A stretch of DNA of 12,668 nt, from NCBI GenBank assembly GCA_022712775.1, contig JAFLJZ010000095.1, positions 1-12,668 on the forward strand, written 5' to 3'. Of the stretch, positions 7,003-12,668 are shown piece by piece; the first letter of the stretch is position 1, and each line of letters begins with the position of its first letter. Position numbers and translations under genes: made by a program. The stretch comes from Sulfurimonas sp. (GTDB lineage: Bacteria > Campylobacterota > Campylobacteria > Campylobacterales > Sulfurimonadaceae). Under the pieces are notes generated by a model. The model was not told the origin of the DNA, did no database searches, and worked only from the letters and a program-made list of their open reading frames with translations.

Positions 7003-9093
7003 TTGAATAAACTAAGTATGTATCCTATCACACTTGAGGGAACAAGTATTTCAAATAAACGCCAAGAAATACGAGAGTATTTTCTAAATACCTATGAACT
7101 TTATGAAAAAATGTTTAAAGTTCTTGTTAGTGATGAGGTTTTTTTCAAAAAAAGTGAGCCTACGCGCCATCCAATGATTTTTTATTTTGGGCACACTGCT
7201 ACATTTTTTGTCAACAAATTAATCAATATGAAAATTATAAAGCAAAGAATAAATCCAGAGTTTGAATCTATCTTCGCTGTTGGTGTAGATGAGATGAGTT
7301 GGGACGATGTGGAATCCTCACATTACAAGTGGCCAAGTGTAGAAGAAACAAGAGTATATCGTCAGCTTACAAAAGAGTTAGTTTTAGGGCTTATAGATAC
7401 ATTGGAATTAACACTCCCTATCACATGGGACTCTGATATGTGGGTCATTATAATGGGCATAGAGCATGAAAGAATTCATCTAGAAACTTCTTCTGTACTC
7501 CATCGCCAGATGCCTTTAGCATTTGTAAAAGAGGTACAAGAGTTTAAAAGATGTGACTATTTTGGTGAAGCTCCTGTGAATGAACTTTTTACGATTGAAT
7601 CCACTCAAGTAGAACTTGGCAAAGACCATAAAGATGTTTATTATGGTTGGGATAATGAGTATGGTACGAAAAGTGAATATGTAGAGAGTTTTAAAACTTC
7701 AAAGTATTTAGTATCAAACAAAGAATATTTAGCTTTTGTTGAAGATAAGGGTTATGAGAAAAAAGAGTATTGGTCACAAGAGGGTCAAAAGTTTTTAAAG
7801 TTATCAGAGGCAATGTGTCCTGTATTTTGGATACCTCAAGGGGACACGTATATATATAGAGAACTAAGTCACGAGATACAAATGCCGTGGAGTTTCCCTG
7901 TTGAGGTAAATGCCTTAGAAGCTGAAGCTTTTTGTAAGTATAAAAGTATAAAAGATAGTGTAGAGTATTTACTTCCGAGTGAAGCCGAATACGAAGCTAT
8001 CTGTGAATGTTCAGGGGTGAGTGAGCTTATAAAAAGTGAAGATGCAAATCTTAACTTTCATTACGCGGGTGCAACACCTGTCAATACGTATAACTTTAAC
8101 GGAGTGTTCGATGTTGTAGGAAATGTATGGCAACATTCACGTACTTTAATGCATCCTTTTGAGGGCTTTAAAGTTCATCCTGCTTATGATGATTTTACAG
8201 CCCCAACATTCGATGACAAGCATTCTATGATTTTAGGATCTTCATGGGCAAGTTCTGGAAACTTAATTATGAAAAAGTCTCGTTATGCCTTTAGAAAACA
8301 TTTCTACCAGCATGCTGGGTTTAGATACGTAGTAACAAATAAAAATAAAGAAGATAAAATGGATATATATGAAACTGATGACTTAGTTTCTCAGTATTGT
8401 GAATTTCAATACGGTGATACAAATTTTGGAGTGAAGAATTTCGCAGTTGCTTGTGCTGAGGTGGCTAGAAGTTTCGCTACAAACAAATCAAAGGCACTTG
8501 ACCTCGGTTGTGCCACAGGACGTGCTACTTTTGAGTTAGCAAAGGATTTTGATGAGGTTGAAGGGATTGATTTCTCCGCACGTTTTGTTCAAGTAGGTGC
8601 AAAACTTAGAAATGATGGGTATATCGCTTTTACTTCAAAAGAAGAGGGTGAACTTACATCTACAAAACGGGTAAGCATAGAAGACTTAGGTTATGAGAAT
8701 CTAAGAAAGAAAGTGACATTCTGGCAGGGTGATGCCTGTAATATGAAGCCAAATTTTAACTCGTATGACTTAGTAATGGCTACAAATTTAATAGACAGAC
8801 TTTATCAACCACGATTGTTTTTAGACACGATTCATGAGCGTCTCAATGATGATGGAATTTTAGTTATCACTTCACCATATACATGGCAAGAAAGTTCAAC
8901 AAAAAAAGAGTTTTGGTTAGGTGGGTACAAGGATGATGATTCTAAAGAGGTTACAACGCTTGATTCACTAAAAAGTATTTTAGCTGATAACTTTGAGCTT
9001 ATTCATGTTCAAGATTTGGATTTTGTTATCAAAGAAACAGCAAGAAAGTATCAACATACGATTTCGGAGTTAAGTGTTTGGAAGAAAAAATAA
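7003..9093 (+). CDS. ovoA: OvoA: 5-histidylcysteine sulfoxide synthase / 4-mercaptohistidine N1-methyltransferase
   Basis: OvoA is an iron-dependent sulfoxide synthase that joins cysteine and histidine with O2 to give 5-histidylcysteine sulfoxide. Its C-terminal methyltransferase makes ovothiol A after C-S lyase action. The 696-residue protein shows all three expected parts: a DinB-like N-terminal domain with 'HPMIFYFGHTATFF' (56-69), whose His64, with His155 and His159 of the HX3HXE motif 'HERIHLE' (155-161), are the likely iron ligands; a formylglycine-enzyme-like domain (about 200-445) with 'SWASSGNLIMKKSRYAFRK' and 'AGFRYV'; and a class I methyltransferase (about 455-696) with the SAM motif 'ALDLGCATGRATF' (498-510). 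The length matches bacterial OvoA (about 700) and exceeds EgtB (about 430), which has no methyltransferase. The TTG start at 7003 is supported by AAGGG 7 nt upstream. The end overlaps the next gene by 16 bp. O2 dependence implies a micro-aerobic or oxygen-tolerant host. Confidence 0.93.
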   Translation: MNKLSMYPITLEGTSISNKRQEIREYFLNTYELYEKMFKVLVSDEVFFKKSEPTRHPMIFYFGHTATFFVNKLINMKIIKQRINPEFESIFAVGVDEMSWDDVESSHYKWPSVEETRVYRQLTKELVLGLIDTLELTLPITWDSDMWVIIMGIEHERIHLETSSVLHRQMPLAFVKEVQEFKRCDYFGEAPVNELFTIESTQVELGKDHKDVYYGWDNEYGTKSEYVESFKTSKYLVSNKEYLAFVEDKGYEKKEYWSQEGQKFLKLSEAMCPVFWIPQGDTYIYRELSHEIQMPWSFPVEVNALEAEAFCKYKSIKDSVEYLLPSEAEYEAICECSGVSELIKSEDANLNFHYAGATPVNTYNFNGVFDVVGNVWQHSRTLMHPFEGFKVHPAYDDFTAPTFDDKHSMILGSSWASSGNLIMKKSRYAFRKHFYQHAGFRYVVTNKNKEDKMDIYETDDLVSQYCEFQYGDTNFGVKNFAVACAEVARSFATNKSKALDLGCATGRATFELAKDFDEVEGIDFSARFVQVGAKLRNDGYIAFTSKEEGELTSTKRVSIEDLGYENLRKKVTFWQGDACNMKPNFNSYDLVMATNLIDRLYQPRLFLDTIHERLNDDGILVITSPYTWQESSTKKEFWLGGYKDDDSKEVTTLDSLKSILADNFELIHVQDLDFVIKETARKYQHTISELSVWKKK

Positions 9094-10262
9094 AATATAG
9101 TTTTGAAGAATCAGCCTGCAGAAAAGATACTAATGCAGAAAAGTATACGCTTCGAGAGGAACTTTTTAATACTACTGATGTAATGCCAGTATGGGTTGCA
9201 GATATGGATATTGATACTCCTGATTTTGTGCTTGATTCTGTACGAGAGCGATTAAAGCATCCTATTATGGGCTATGAAGAGGTTCCAGAATCTGCGTTTA
9301 AAGCACAAATAGAGTGGATAAAAAAAGAACACCATATGGAGTATACCTTAGAAGATATGTTCTACTCACATTCAGTTGTTGCAAGTATGAGTGTGTGCAT
9401 TGAAGCCTTTAGTGAGATTGGAGACAAGGTGATAGTTCAAACTCCAGTATACCCACCTTTTTTTCATACAGTTTTGAGTAGTAATCGTAAGTTACTGAAA
9501 AATCCATTGAAACAAGAACGAGACGGAATCTATACTTTTGATATACACGATCTAAAATCTAAGATAGATAAAGATACAAAACTATTACTTTTATGTTCTC
9601 CTCATAATCCGGTTGGAAGAGTTTGGCAACGAGAAGAGTTAGAAGAAATTTTAGAGATTTGTTTAGAGCATAATATTGTTGTATTTTCTGATGAGATACA
9701 TTCGGACTTAGTGTATAAACCAAATATTCATATACCTTTTGCATCTTTATCAGACAAGGCAAGAGATATTACTATCACTGCAGTAGGTGTAGGAAAAACA
9801 TTTAATATGGCTGGGTTTGCTATGAGTAGTGTGGCTATTACAAATGAAGACTTGCGTAAAAAATTTAAAAAAGTATATGATAGAGTGCATTTTGCACAAG
9901 GAAGTTCTTTATCGCATGTTGCTTTTGAATCAGCATATACCCACGGAAAGCCTTGGTTAGAAGACTTGAAGAATCATTTACAAGAAAATTATGATTTTTT
10001 AAAAGTACTTTGTAAAAAATTCCCTTCAAAAATCAAGCTAACACCGATAGAAGCCACGTATTTAGCATGGCTAGATTGTAAAGGTATGGGTTTAAAAGAC
10101 AAGGCTTTACGAGAGTTTTTTATTAAAGATGCAAAACTAGGTTTAAATGCAGGAATAAGCTTTGGTAGAGAAGGAAGTGGTTTTATGCGTTTGAATTTTG
10201 CTGTTTCTTCTGCTAAAATGTTAGAAATAATTAAAAGATTAGAAAAAGCATTGGAGAAATAA
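9078..10262 (+). CDS. ovoB: PatB/MalY-type PLP-dependent C-S lyase, probable OvoB
   Basis: This is a fold-type I pyridoxal-phosphate enzyme of 394 residues, of the kind usually labelled cystathionine beta-lyase. Visible features: the family start 'KYSFEESACRKDTNAEKY', 'MPVWVADMD' (36-44), 'TPVYPPF' (122-128), 'SPHNPVGR' (174-181), Asp205 in 'SDEIHSDL' (PLP ring nitrogen), the Schiff-base Lys240 in 'GKTFNMAG', and Arg371 in 'GFMRLNFA' (substrate carboxylate). TTG 9078 is the start that preserves the family N-terminus; GGAG (9066-9069) sits 8 nt upstream and the gene overlaps ovoA by 16 bp. In the ovothiol pathway OvoB is a PLP sulfoxide lyase that cleaves 5-histidylcysteine sulfoxide to 5-thiohistidine. 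Coupling to ovoA makes that role more likely than methionine biosynthesis. The enzyme family is clear; the OvoB assignment comes from context. Confidence 0.85.
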   Translation: MEEKIKYSFEESACRKDTNAEKYTLREELFNTTDVMPVWVADMDIDTPDFVLDSVRERLKHPIMGYEEVPESAFKAQIEWIKKEHHMEYTLEDMFYSHSVVASMSVCIEAFSEIGDKVIVQTPVYPPFFHTVLSSNRKLLKNPLKQERDGIYTFDIHDLKSKIDKDTKLLLLCSPHNPVGRVWQREELEEILEICLEHNIVVFSDEIHSDLVYKPNIHIPFASLSDKARDITITAVGVGKTFNMAGFAMSSVAITNEDLRKKFKKVYDRVHFAQGSSLSHVAFESAYTHGKPWLEDLKNHLQENYDFLKVLCKKFPSKIKLTPIEATYLAWLDCKGMGLKDKALREFFIKDAKLGLNAGISFGREGSGFMRLNFAVSSAKMLEIIKRLEKALEK

Positions 10263-10264
10263 AA

Positions 10265-10486
10265 GTGGCAAACATTGATTGGGAAGAATATAGAGAGTAT
10301 AAAAAACACACAGTTCAAGAAGATAAGCTGCGTATAACTTTAGATTTTATGAAAAGTTATTACAATATGAGTAGTCCAATGGACTTGTATAGTATGCTTA
10401 GTGAAGATGATATTGGTCAAATGATGTTGGAAAAAAGAACTATTACAGATGCAGAGGGTTTAGAAAATTTTATGTATAAGTCATGA
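10265..10486 (+). CDS. Small acidic protein of unknown function in the ovothiol operon
   Basis: I do not recognise this 73-residue protein. It is soluble and acidic (about 15 Asp/Glu against 9 Lys/Arg), has no cysteine, signal peptide or membrane segment, is rich in methionine (8) and is predicted to be mostly helical ('DWEEYREYKKH', 'KLRITLDFMKSYY'). The start is GTG 10265, 2 nt after the ovoB stop, with GGAGA (10253-10257) 7 nt upstream. Its TGA stop overlaps the next ATG as ATGA. The tight coupling on both sides and the good ribosome site argue that it is a real gene. A partner or accessory protein for OvoA, OvoB or the YhbP-like protein is possible but unproven. Confidence 0.72.
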   Translation: MANIDWEEYREYKKHTVQEDKLRITLDFMKSYYNMSSPMDLYSMLSEDDIGQMMLEKRTITDAEGLENFMYKS

Positions 10487-10908
10487 AAAGTGATTTAGAA
10501 AAGATAGCTACATTTTTAGAGAAACATCATGTACTAAGTCTTGCTACAACAGATGGTACTGAACTAAGTGTTTGTAGTCTTTTTTATGCGTATAGTATCA
10601 AAGATAATTCCTTTATCGTTGCAAGTAGTGATGACACTCTCCATATTGAAAATATAAATTATAATAATAAAGTTGCTGGAAATATTTTACTTGAAACAAA
10701 AACTATAGGTAAAATTCAAGGTGTCCAGTTTCGAGGGAAGTTTGCATTACTTGAAGATTCTGCTTTAAGTAGTCTTTATTTTAAAGCTTTTGGACATGCA
10801 CGAATTATGAATCCTACATTATACAAAATCAAAATAGAGTATTTTAAAATGACAGATAATACATTGGGTTTTGGAAAAAAAATTATTTGGACGGATTCTT
10901 CTCTTTAA
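10483..10908 (+). CDS. YhbP / UPF0306 family protein, FMN-binding split-barrel fold
   Basis: The 141-residue protein matches E. coli YhbP in layout. It opens with 'FLEKHHVLSLATTDG' (11-25), continues with 'FYAYS' and 'IQGVQFRGKF' (78-87), and ends with the diagnostic 'TDNTLGFGKKIIW' (124-136), nearly identical to the YhbP ending. The fold is that of pyridoxamine-phosphate-oxidase-like flavin binders; no reaction is established for this family. Its start overlaps the preceding stop by 4 bp (ATGA), making it the fourth gene of the ovothiol operon. From that position a flavin-dependent redox or thiol-protection role is conceivable, but this is speculation. The last 26 bp overlap the end of a small gene on the other strand. 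Confidence 0.88.
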   Translation: MKSDLEKIATFLEKHHVLSLATTDGTELSVCSLFYAYSIKDNSFIVASSDDTLHIENINYNNKVAGNILLETKTIGKIQGVQFRGKFALLEDSALSSLYFKAFGHARIMNPTLYKIKIEYFKMTDNTLGFGKKIIWTDSSL

Positions 10909-11056
10909 ACATACTGCACTCACTTCCACTACTTTGAAAAACTGTTAAAGATGGGATTATATGAGATTTAAAACCATATGCCTTACAGCCATGTGGGTGC
11001 TTAGGTTTCCAAGTAACAAAATAATATTCACATCTTCTACAGTTTATTCTTTTCAT
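10883..11056 (-). CDS. Small four-cysteine conserved-type protein, unknown function
   Basis: On the minus strand, ATG 11056 to TAA 10883 encodes 57 residues beginning 'MKRINCRRCEYYFVTW' and continuing 'KPKHPHGCKAYGFKS' and 'VFQSSGSECSMF'. It has four cysteines (6, 9, 24, 47) in a CxxC...C...C arrangement with a His next to the third, which looks like a small zinc or iron site. It is very basic in the first half. This ORF accounts for nearly all of the yhbP-dut gap, and its residue pattern (short Cys-Trp-Gly motifs rather than low-complexity filler) resembles a real conserved small protein. From memory, similar short proteins occur in other Campylobacterota, but I cannot verify that. A purine run (AAGAGAGA) lies a few bases upstream of the ATG. 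It overlaps yhbP tail-to-tail by 26 bp. No function is proposed. Confidence 0.75.
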   Translation of the reverse strand: MKRINCRRCEYYFVTWKPKHPHGCKAYGFKSHIIPSLTVFQSSGSECSMFKEKNPSK

Positions 11057-11095
11057 AAATCTCTCTTTTTAAGTATGGAATAGTAGCATATTAGA

Positions 11096-11101
11096 TAGAA
11101 T
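11096..11101 (+). promoter_or_regulatory. Possible -10 box for dut
   Basis: TAGAAT lies 30 nt before ATG 11132. Transcription starting near 11108 would give a leader of about 24 nt holding AAAGAGA, the likely ribosome site. The 75 bp between the small cysteine gene and dut must also carry that gene's promoter on the other strand. Confidence 0.35.
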
Positions 11102-11131
11102 AAATAAATTAAATTTACAAAGAGAAACTAT

Positions 11132-11824
11132 ATGGATAAGATACTTTTAATGCTACAACTTCAAGATCAGCTAAATGATGCGACTAATGGTGAGAACTGG
11201 ACAAATGGTACAACTAAAAACGGTAAAACCATAGATTGGAAGCGTTGTATTTATATGGAATGTGCAGAGATGATTGACAGTTTTTCATGGAAGCATTGGA
11301 AGAGTATCAATAAAGAACCAGACTGGGAAAATCATCAGATCGAAGTTATTGATGTTTGGCATTTTATTATCTCTTTGGCTATAGAAAATTATTCACAGAA
11401 CTTAAAAGGTGGAATTGAAGATTTAGGCATAGATATAGCAGAATTAGAAAGTTTTTCTACAATTGATATTAAAAGTACAAACTTTGACACACAAAATAGT
11501 GTCATTGAGAAAGTTGAAAATATTATGCGAATATCTTTAAGTAAAGAGCCTTTAGATGTTCAAGAGTTGATTAAAGAATTTTTTGACTTAGTTGTAATGA
11601 GTGGCTTAAACTTAGAAACACTGTACCGTTTATATGTTGGTAAAAATATTCTTAATCAGTTTCGTCAAGATAATGGCTATAAAGATGGTTCATACATTAA
11701 AGTATGGGCAGGCGAAGAAGATAATGTTGTAATGAAAAGGGTTTGGGAAAATGATGCTAACATCAAACCAGATGCACTTTACAAAGAACTTACAAAATTA
11801 TACTTGGCATTAAATAAGAAATAA
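11132..11824 (+). CDS. dut: Dimeric dUTP diphosphatase (all-alpha, Campylobacter type)
   Basis: The enzyme hydrolyses dUTP to dUMP and pyrophosphate, keeping uracil out of DNA and supplying thymidylate synthesis. The 230-residue protein is the all-alpha MazG-like dimeric type, unrelated to the trimeric beta dUTPase. Metal and catalytic residues are visible in 'YMECAEMIDSFSWKHWK' (Glu43, Glu46) and 'IEVIDVWHF' (Glu71, Asp74). The substrate side has 'ENWTNGTTKNGKTIDW' near the N-terminus and 'GKNILNQFRQDNGYKDGSY' near the C-terminus, as in the Campylobacter jejuni enzyme. Length and motifs are complete. ATG 11132 follows AAAGAGA. An ABC ATPase gene starts 2 nt after the stop, so the two are probably co-transcribed although their functions are not obviously linked. 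Confidence 0.95.
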   Translation: MDKILLMLQLQDQLNDATNGENWTNGTTKNGKTIDWKRCIYMECAEMIDSFSWKHWKSINKEPDWENHQIEVIDVWHFIISLAIENYSQNLKGGIEDLGIDIAELESFSTIDIKSTNFDTQNSVIEKVENIMRISLSKEPLDVQELIKEFFDLVVMSGLNLETLYRLYVGKNILNQFRQDNGYKDGSYIKVWAGEEDNVVMKRVWENDANIKPDALYKELTKLYLALNKK

Positions 11825-11826
11825 CC

Positions 11827-12396
11827 TTGTCAAATATTCTAGAGGTTAAAAACTTATCTTTTGGGTATACAAAAGATATTTTGCTTTTTGACGATTTTTC
11901 TATTACTTTAAAAAAAGGTGAAGTTAAAGCTATAGTAGGTGAAAGTGGGGCTGGGAAAAGTACACTTTTTGAGCTTATCTTAAAAAGTTTAAAACCTTTT
12001 TCTGGTGAGATTACTACTGCAAACTGTTCGCAAGTTTTTCAAGACCCTTATAGCTCTTTTCATCCAAGTTATACACTTTTAAATCAAATACAAGATGTAG
12101 CTTCTACAGATGAGATACAAAAATATTTAGACTTATTAGACCTAGAAAGTGAACTACTTTTAAAACTTCCACATGAACTCTCAGGTGGGCAACTTCAACG
12201 CTCCTCAATACTTCGAGCAATGCTTATGAAACCAGACCTATTACTTTTAGATGAACCGACTTCTGCTTTAGATAATGTGATTCAACTCGAAGTCATGCGT
12301 ATGCTAGTAAAAAATCTTGATGGTATGGGCATACTCTTAATCACACATGACATGGACTTAGCCTCGTGGTGTGCAGATGAAATTATAACTATTTAA
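11827..12396 (+). CDS. Short stand-alone ABC transporter ATP-binding protein (OppF/DppF/NikE-like)
   Basis: This is a 189-residue nucleotide-binding subunit with every core motif: Walker A 'GESGAGKST' (38-46), Q-loop Gln72 in 'VFQDPYSSFHP', signature 'LSGGQLQR' (118-125), Walker B 'LLLLDEPTSALD' (138-149, catalytic Glu143) and switch His174 in 'LITHDMD'. The 'QDPYSSFHP' Q-loop is of the peptide/nickel transporter kind. It ends soon after the switch histidine, whereas OppF or NikE proteins are usually 250-330 residues with a C-terminal extension. No permease or binding protein lies nearby, so its membrane partner is unknown. The start is TTG 11827, 2 nt after the dut stop, with only a weak purine run upstream, so translation is probably coupled to dut. 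It converges on crcB with an 8 bp overlap. Confidence 0.88.
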   Translation: MSNILEVKNLSFGYTKDILLFDDFSITLKKGEVKAIVGESGAGKSTLFELILKSLKPFSGEITTANCSQVFQDPYSSFHPSYTLLNQIQDVASTDEIQKYLDLLDLESELLLKLPHELSGGQLQRSSILRAMLMKPDLLLLDEPTSALDNVIQLEVMRMLVKNLDGMGILLITHDMDLASWCADEIITI

Positions 12397-12668
12397 AAAA
12401 GAACTTTACCGAATAAAAACCACCCGCTGCCATGATAATACTTCCTATAGCATTGAGAGAAACGTTTAAAGTCGCAAGCATTAGATGACCACCCTTTAAG
12501 AGTAAAAAGCTCTCTACCGCAAAAGTAGAGTAGGTTGTGAGTGCCCCTAAGATTCCAGTAGAGAGAAAAGATTTTGTATGCATTGAAAAAACAGTTGTAT
12601 ACATAAAGTACGCGATTAAAATACCCATCAGAAAACTTCCTATGAGATTAACACCAAGTGTTCCATAG
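12389..12668 (-). CDS. crcB: CrcB/Fluc fluoride channel, C-terminal part (5' end outside window)
   Basis: Fluc proteins are dual-topology dimeric channels that let fluoride leave the cell. The last 92 codons are visible and the frame is open to the right edge, so an internal ATG at 12628 is not the real start. Upstream of it the frame reads 'YGTLGVNLIGSFLMG', the family's first conserved motif with its pore asparagine. Next comes 'GILGALTTYSTFAVES', the TTFSTF-type motif of the central sodium/fluoride site; one of the two usual phenylalanines is Tyr and the last Phe is kept. A glycine-rich last helix, 'AIGSIIMAAGGFY', follows. Roughly 30-35 N-terminal residues are missing if the protein has the usual length of about 125. 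The stop, TAG at 12391-12389, lies inside the end of the ABC ATPase gene. Confidence 0.93.
   Translation of the reverse strand, partial: YGTLGVNLIGSFLMGILIAYFMYTTVFSMHTKSFLSTGILGALTTYSTFAVESFLLLKGGHLMLATLNVSLNAIGSIIMAAGGFYSVKFFFK

Noticed and set aside
7003..9093. EgtB (ergothioneine) identity for the sulfoxide synthase
   Set aside because: The fused C-terminal SAM methyltransferase, the total length of 696 residues, the N-terminal motif 'HPMIFYFGHTA' and the adjacent PLP lyase all favour OvoA; no EgtD-type histidine trimethylase is present.
9989..10318. 109-residue minus-strand reading frame across the end of ovoB
   Set aside because: It overlaps ovoB and the 73-residue gene, which both have strong coupling and ribosome-site evidence. 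Its composition is hydrophobic low-complexity without a family pattern.
12389..12628. A complete 79-residue membrane protein starting at 12628
   Set aside because: The frame stays open to the window edge and encodes the conserved first CrcB motif upstream of that ATG, so this is a partial crcB gene.
1..12668. CRISPR array, tRNA, insertion sequence ends or integrated element
   Set aside because: No regularly spaced direct repeats, cloverleaf-like segment with CCA or terminal inverted repeats were noticed, and nearly all the sequence is accounted for by genes.

Overview
The window looks like chromosomal DNA from a member of the Campylobacterota (epsilonproteobacteria), most likely a Sulfurimonas-type organism. 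The evidence is the AT-rich, tightly packed coding style, the fliG-fliH-dxs gene order, a dimeric all-alpha dUTPase of the Campylobacter type, frequent TTG/GTG starts, and a chemoreceptor with a haem-c type sensor domain. The genus is an inference from gene content and protein style; no database search was possible. Almost every base is coding and the intergenic gaps are short. No tRNA, rRNA, CRISPR array, insertion sequence or prophage was seen.

Layout. Positions 1-3036 hold a flagellar/isoprenoid operon: the 3' end of fliG, all of fliH, and dxs, which overlaps fliH by 8 bp. Positions 3090-4409 hold a signalling cluster that appears to carry a deletion scar. A signal-peptide-bearing yfiR fragment runs, out of frame, into a SiaC-like (DUF1987) regulator, and an HD-GYP phosphodiesterase follows. 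Positions 4493-6253 encode a methyl-accepting chemotaxis protein with a periplasmic CxxCH (Tll0287-like/DUF3365) domain. It converges, with a 9 bp overlap, on pgeF (6245-6970, minus strand).

From 6970-6982 a perfect 13 bp palindrome made of two back-to-back TATAAT boxes seems to drive pgeF leftwards (probably leaderless) and a four-gene operon rightwards. That operon is ovoA (5-histidylcysteine sulfoxide synthase plus methyltransferase), a PatB/MalY-type C-S lyase that fits the role of OvoB, a 73-residue acidic unknown protein, and a YhbP/UPF0306 flavin-type split-barrel protein. The four genes overlap or are separated by 2 bp, so this looks like a complete ovothiol A biosynthesis operon with two uncharacterised passengers.

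A 57-residue four-cysteine protein (10883-11056, minus) is encoded between yhbP and dut and overlaps the end of yhbP. Then come dut, a short stand-alone ABC ATPase gene two bases after it, and the C-terminal two-thirds or so of a CrcB/Fluc fluoride channel on the minus strand, running off the right edge.

The points most worth following are the yfiR/siaC junction, the ovothiol operon with its two unassigned members, the symmetric promoter, and the small cysteine protein.
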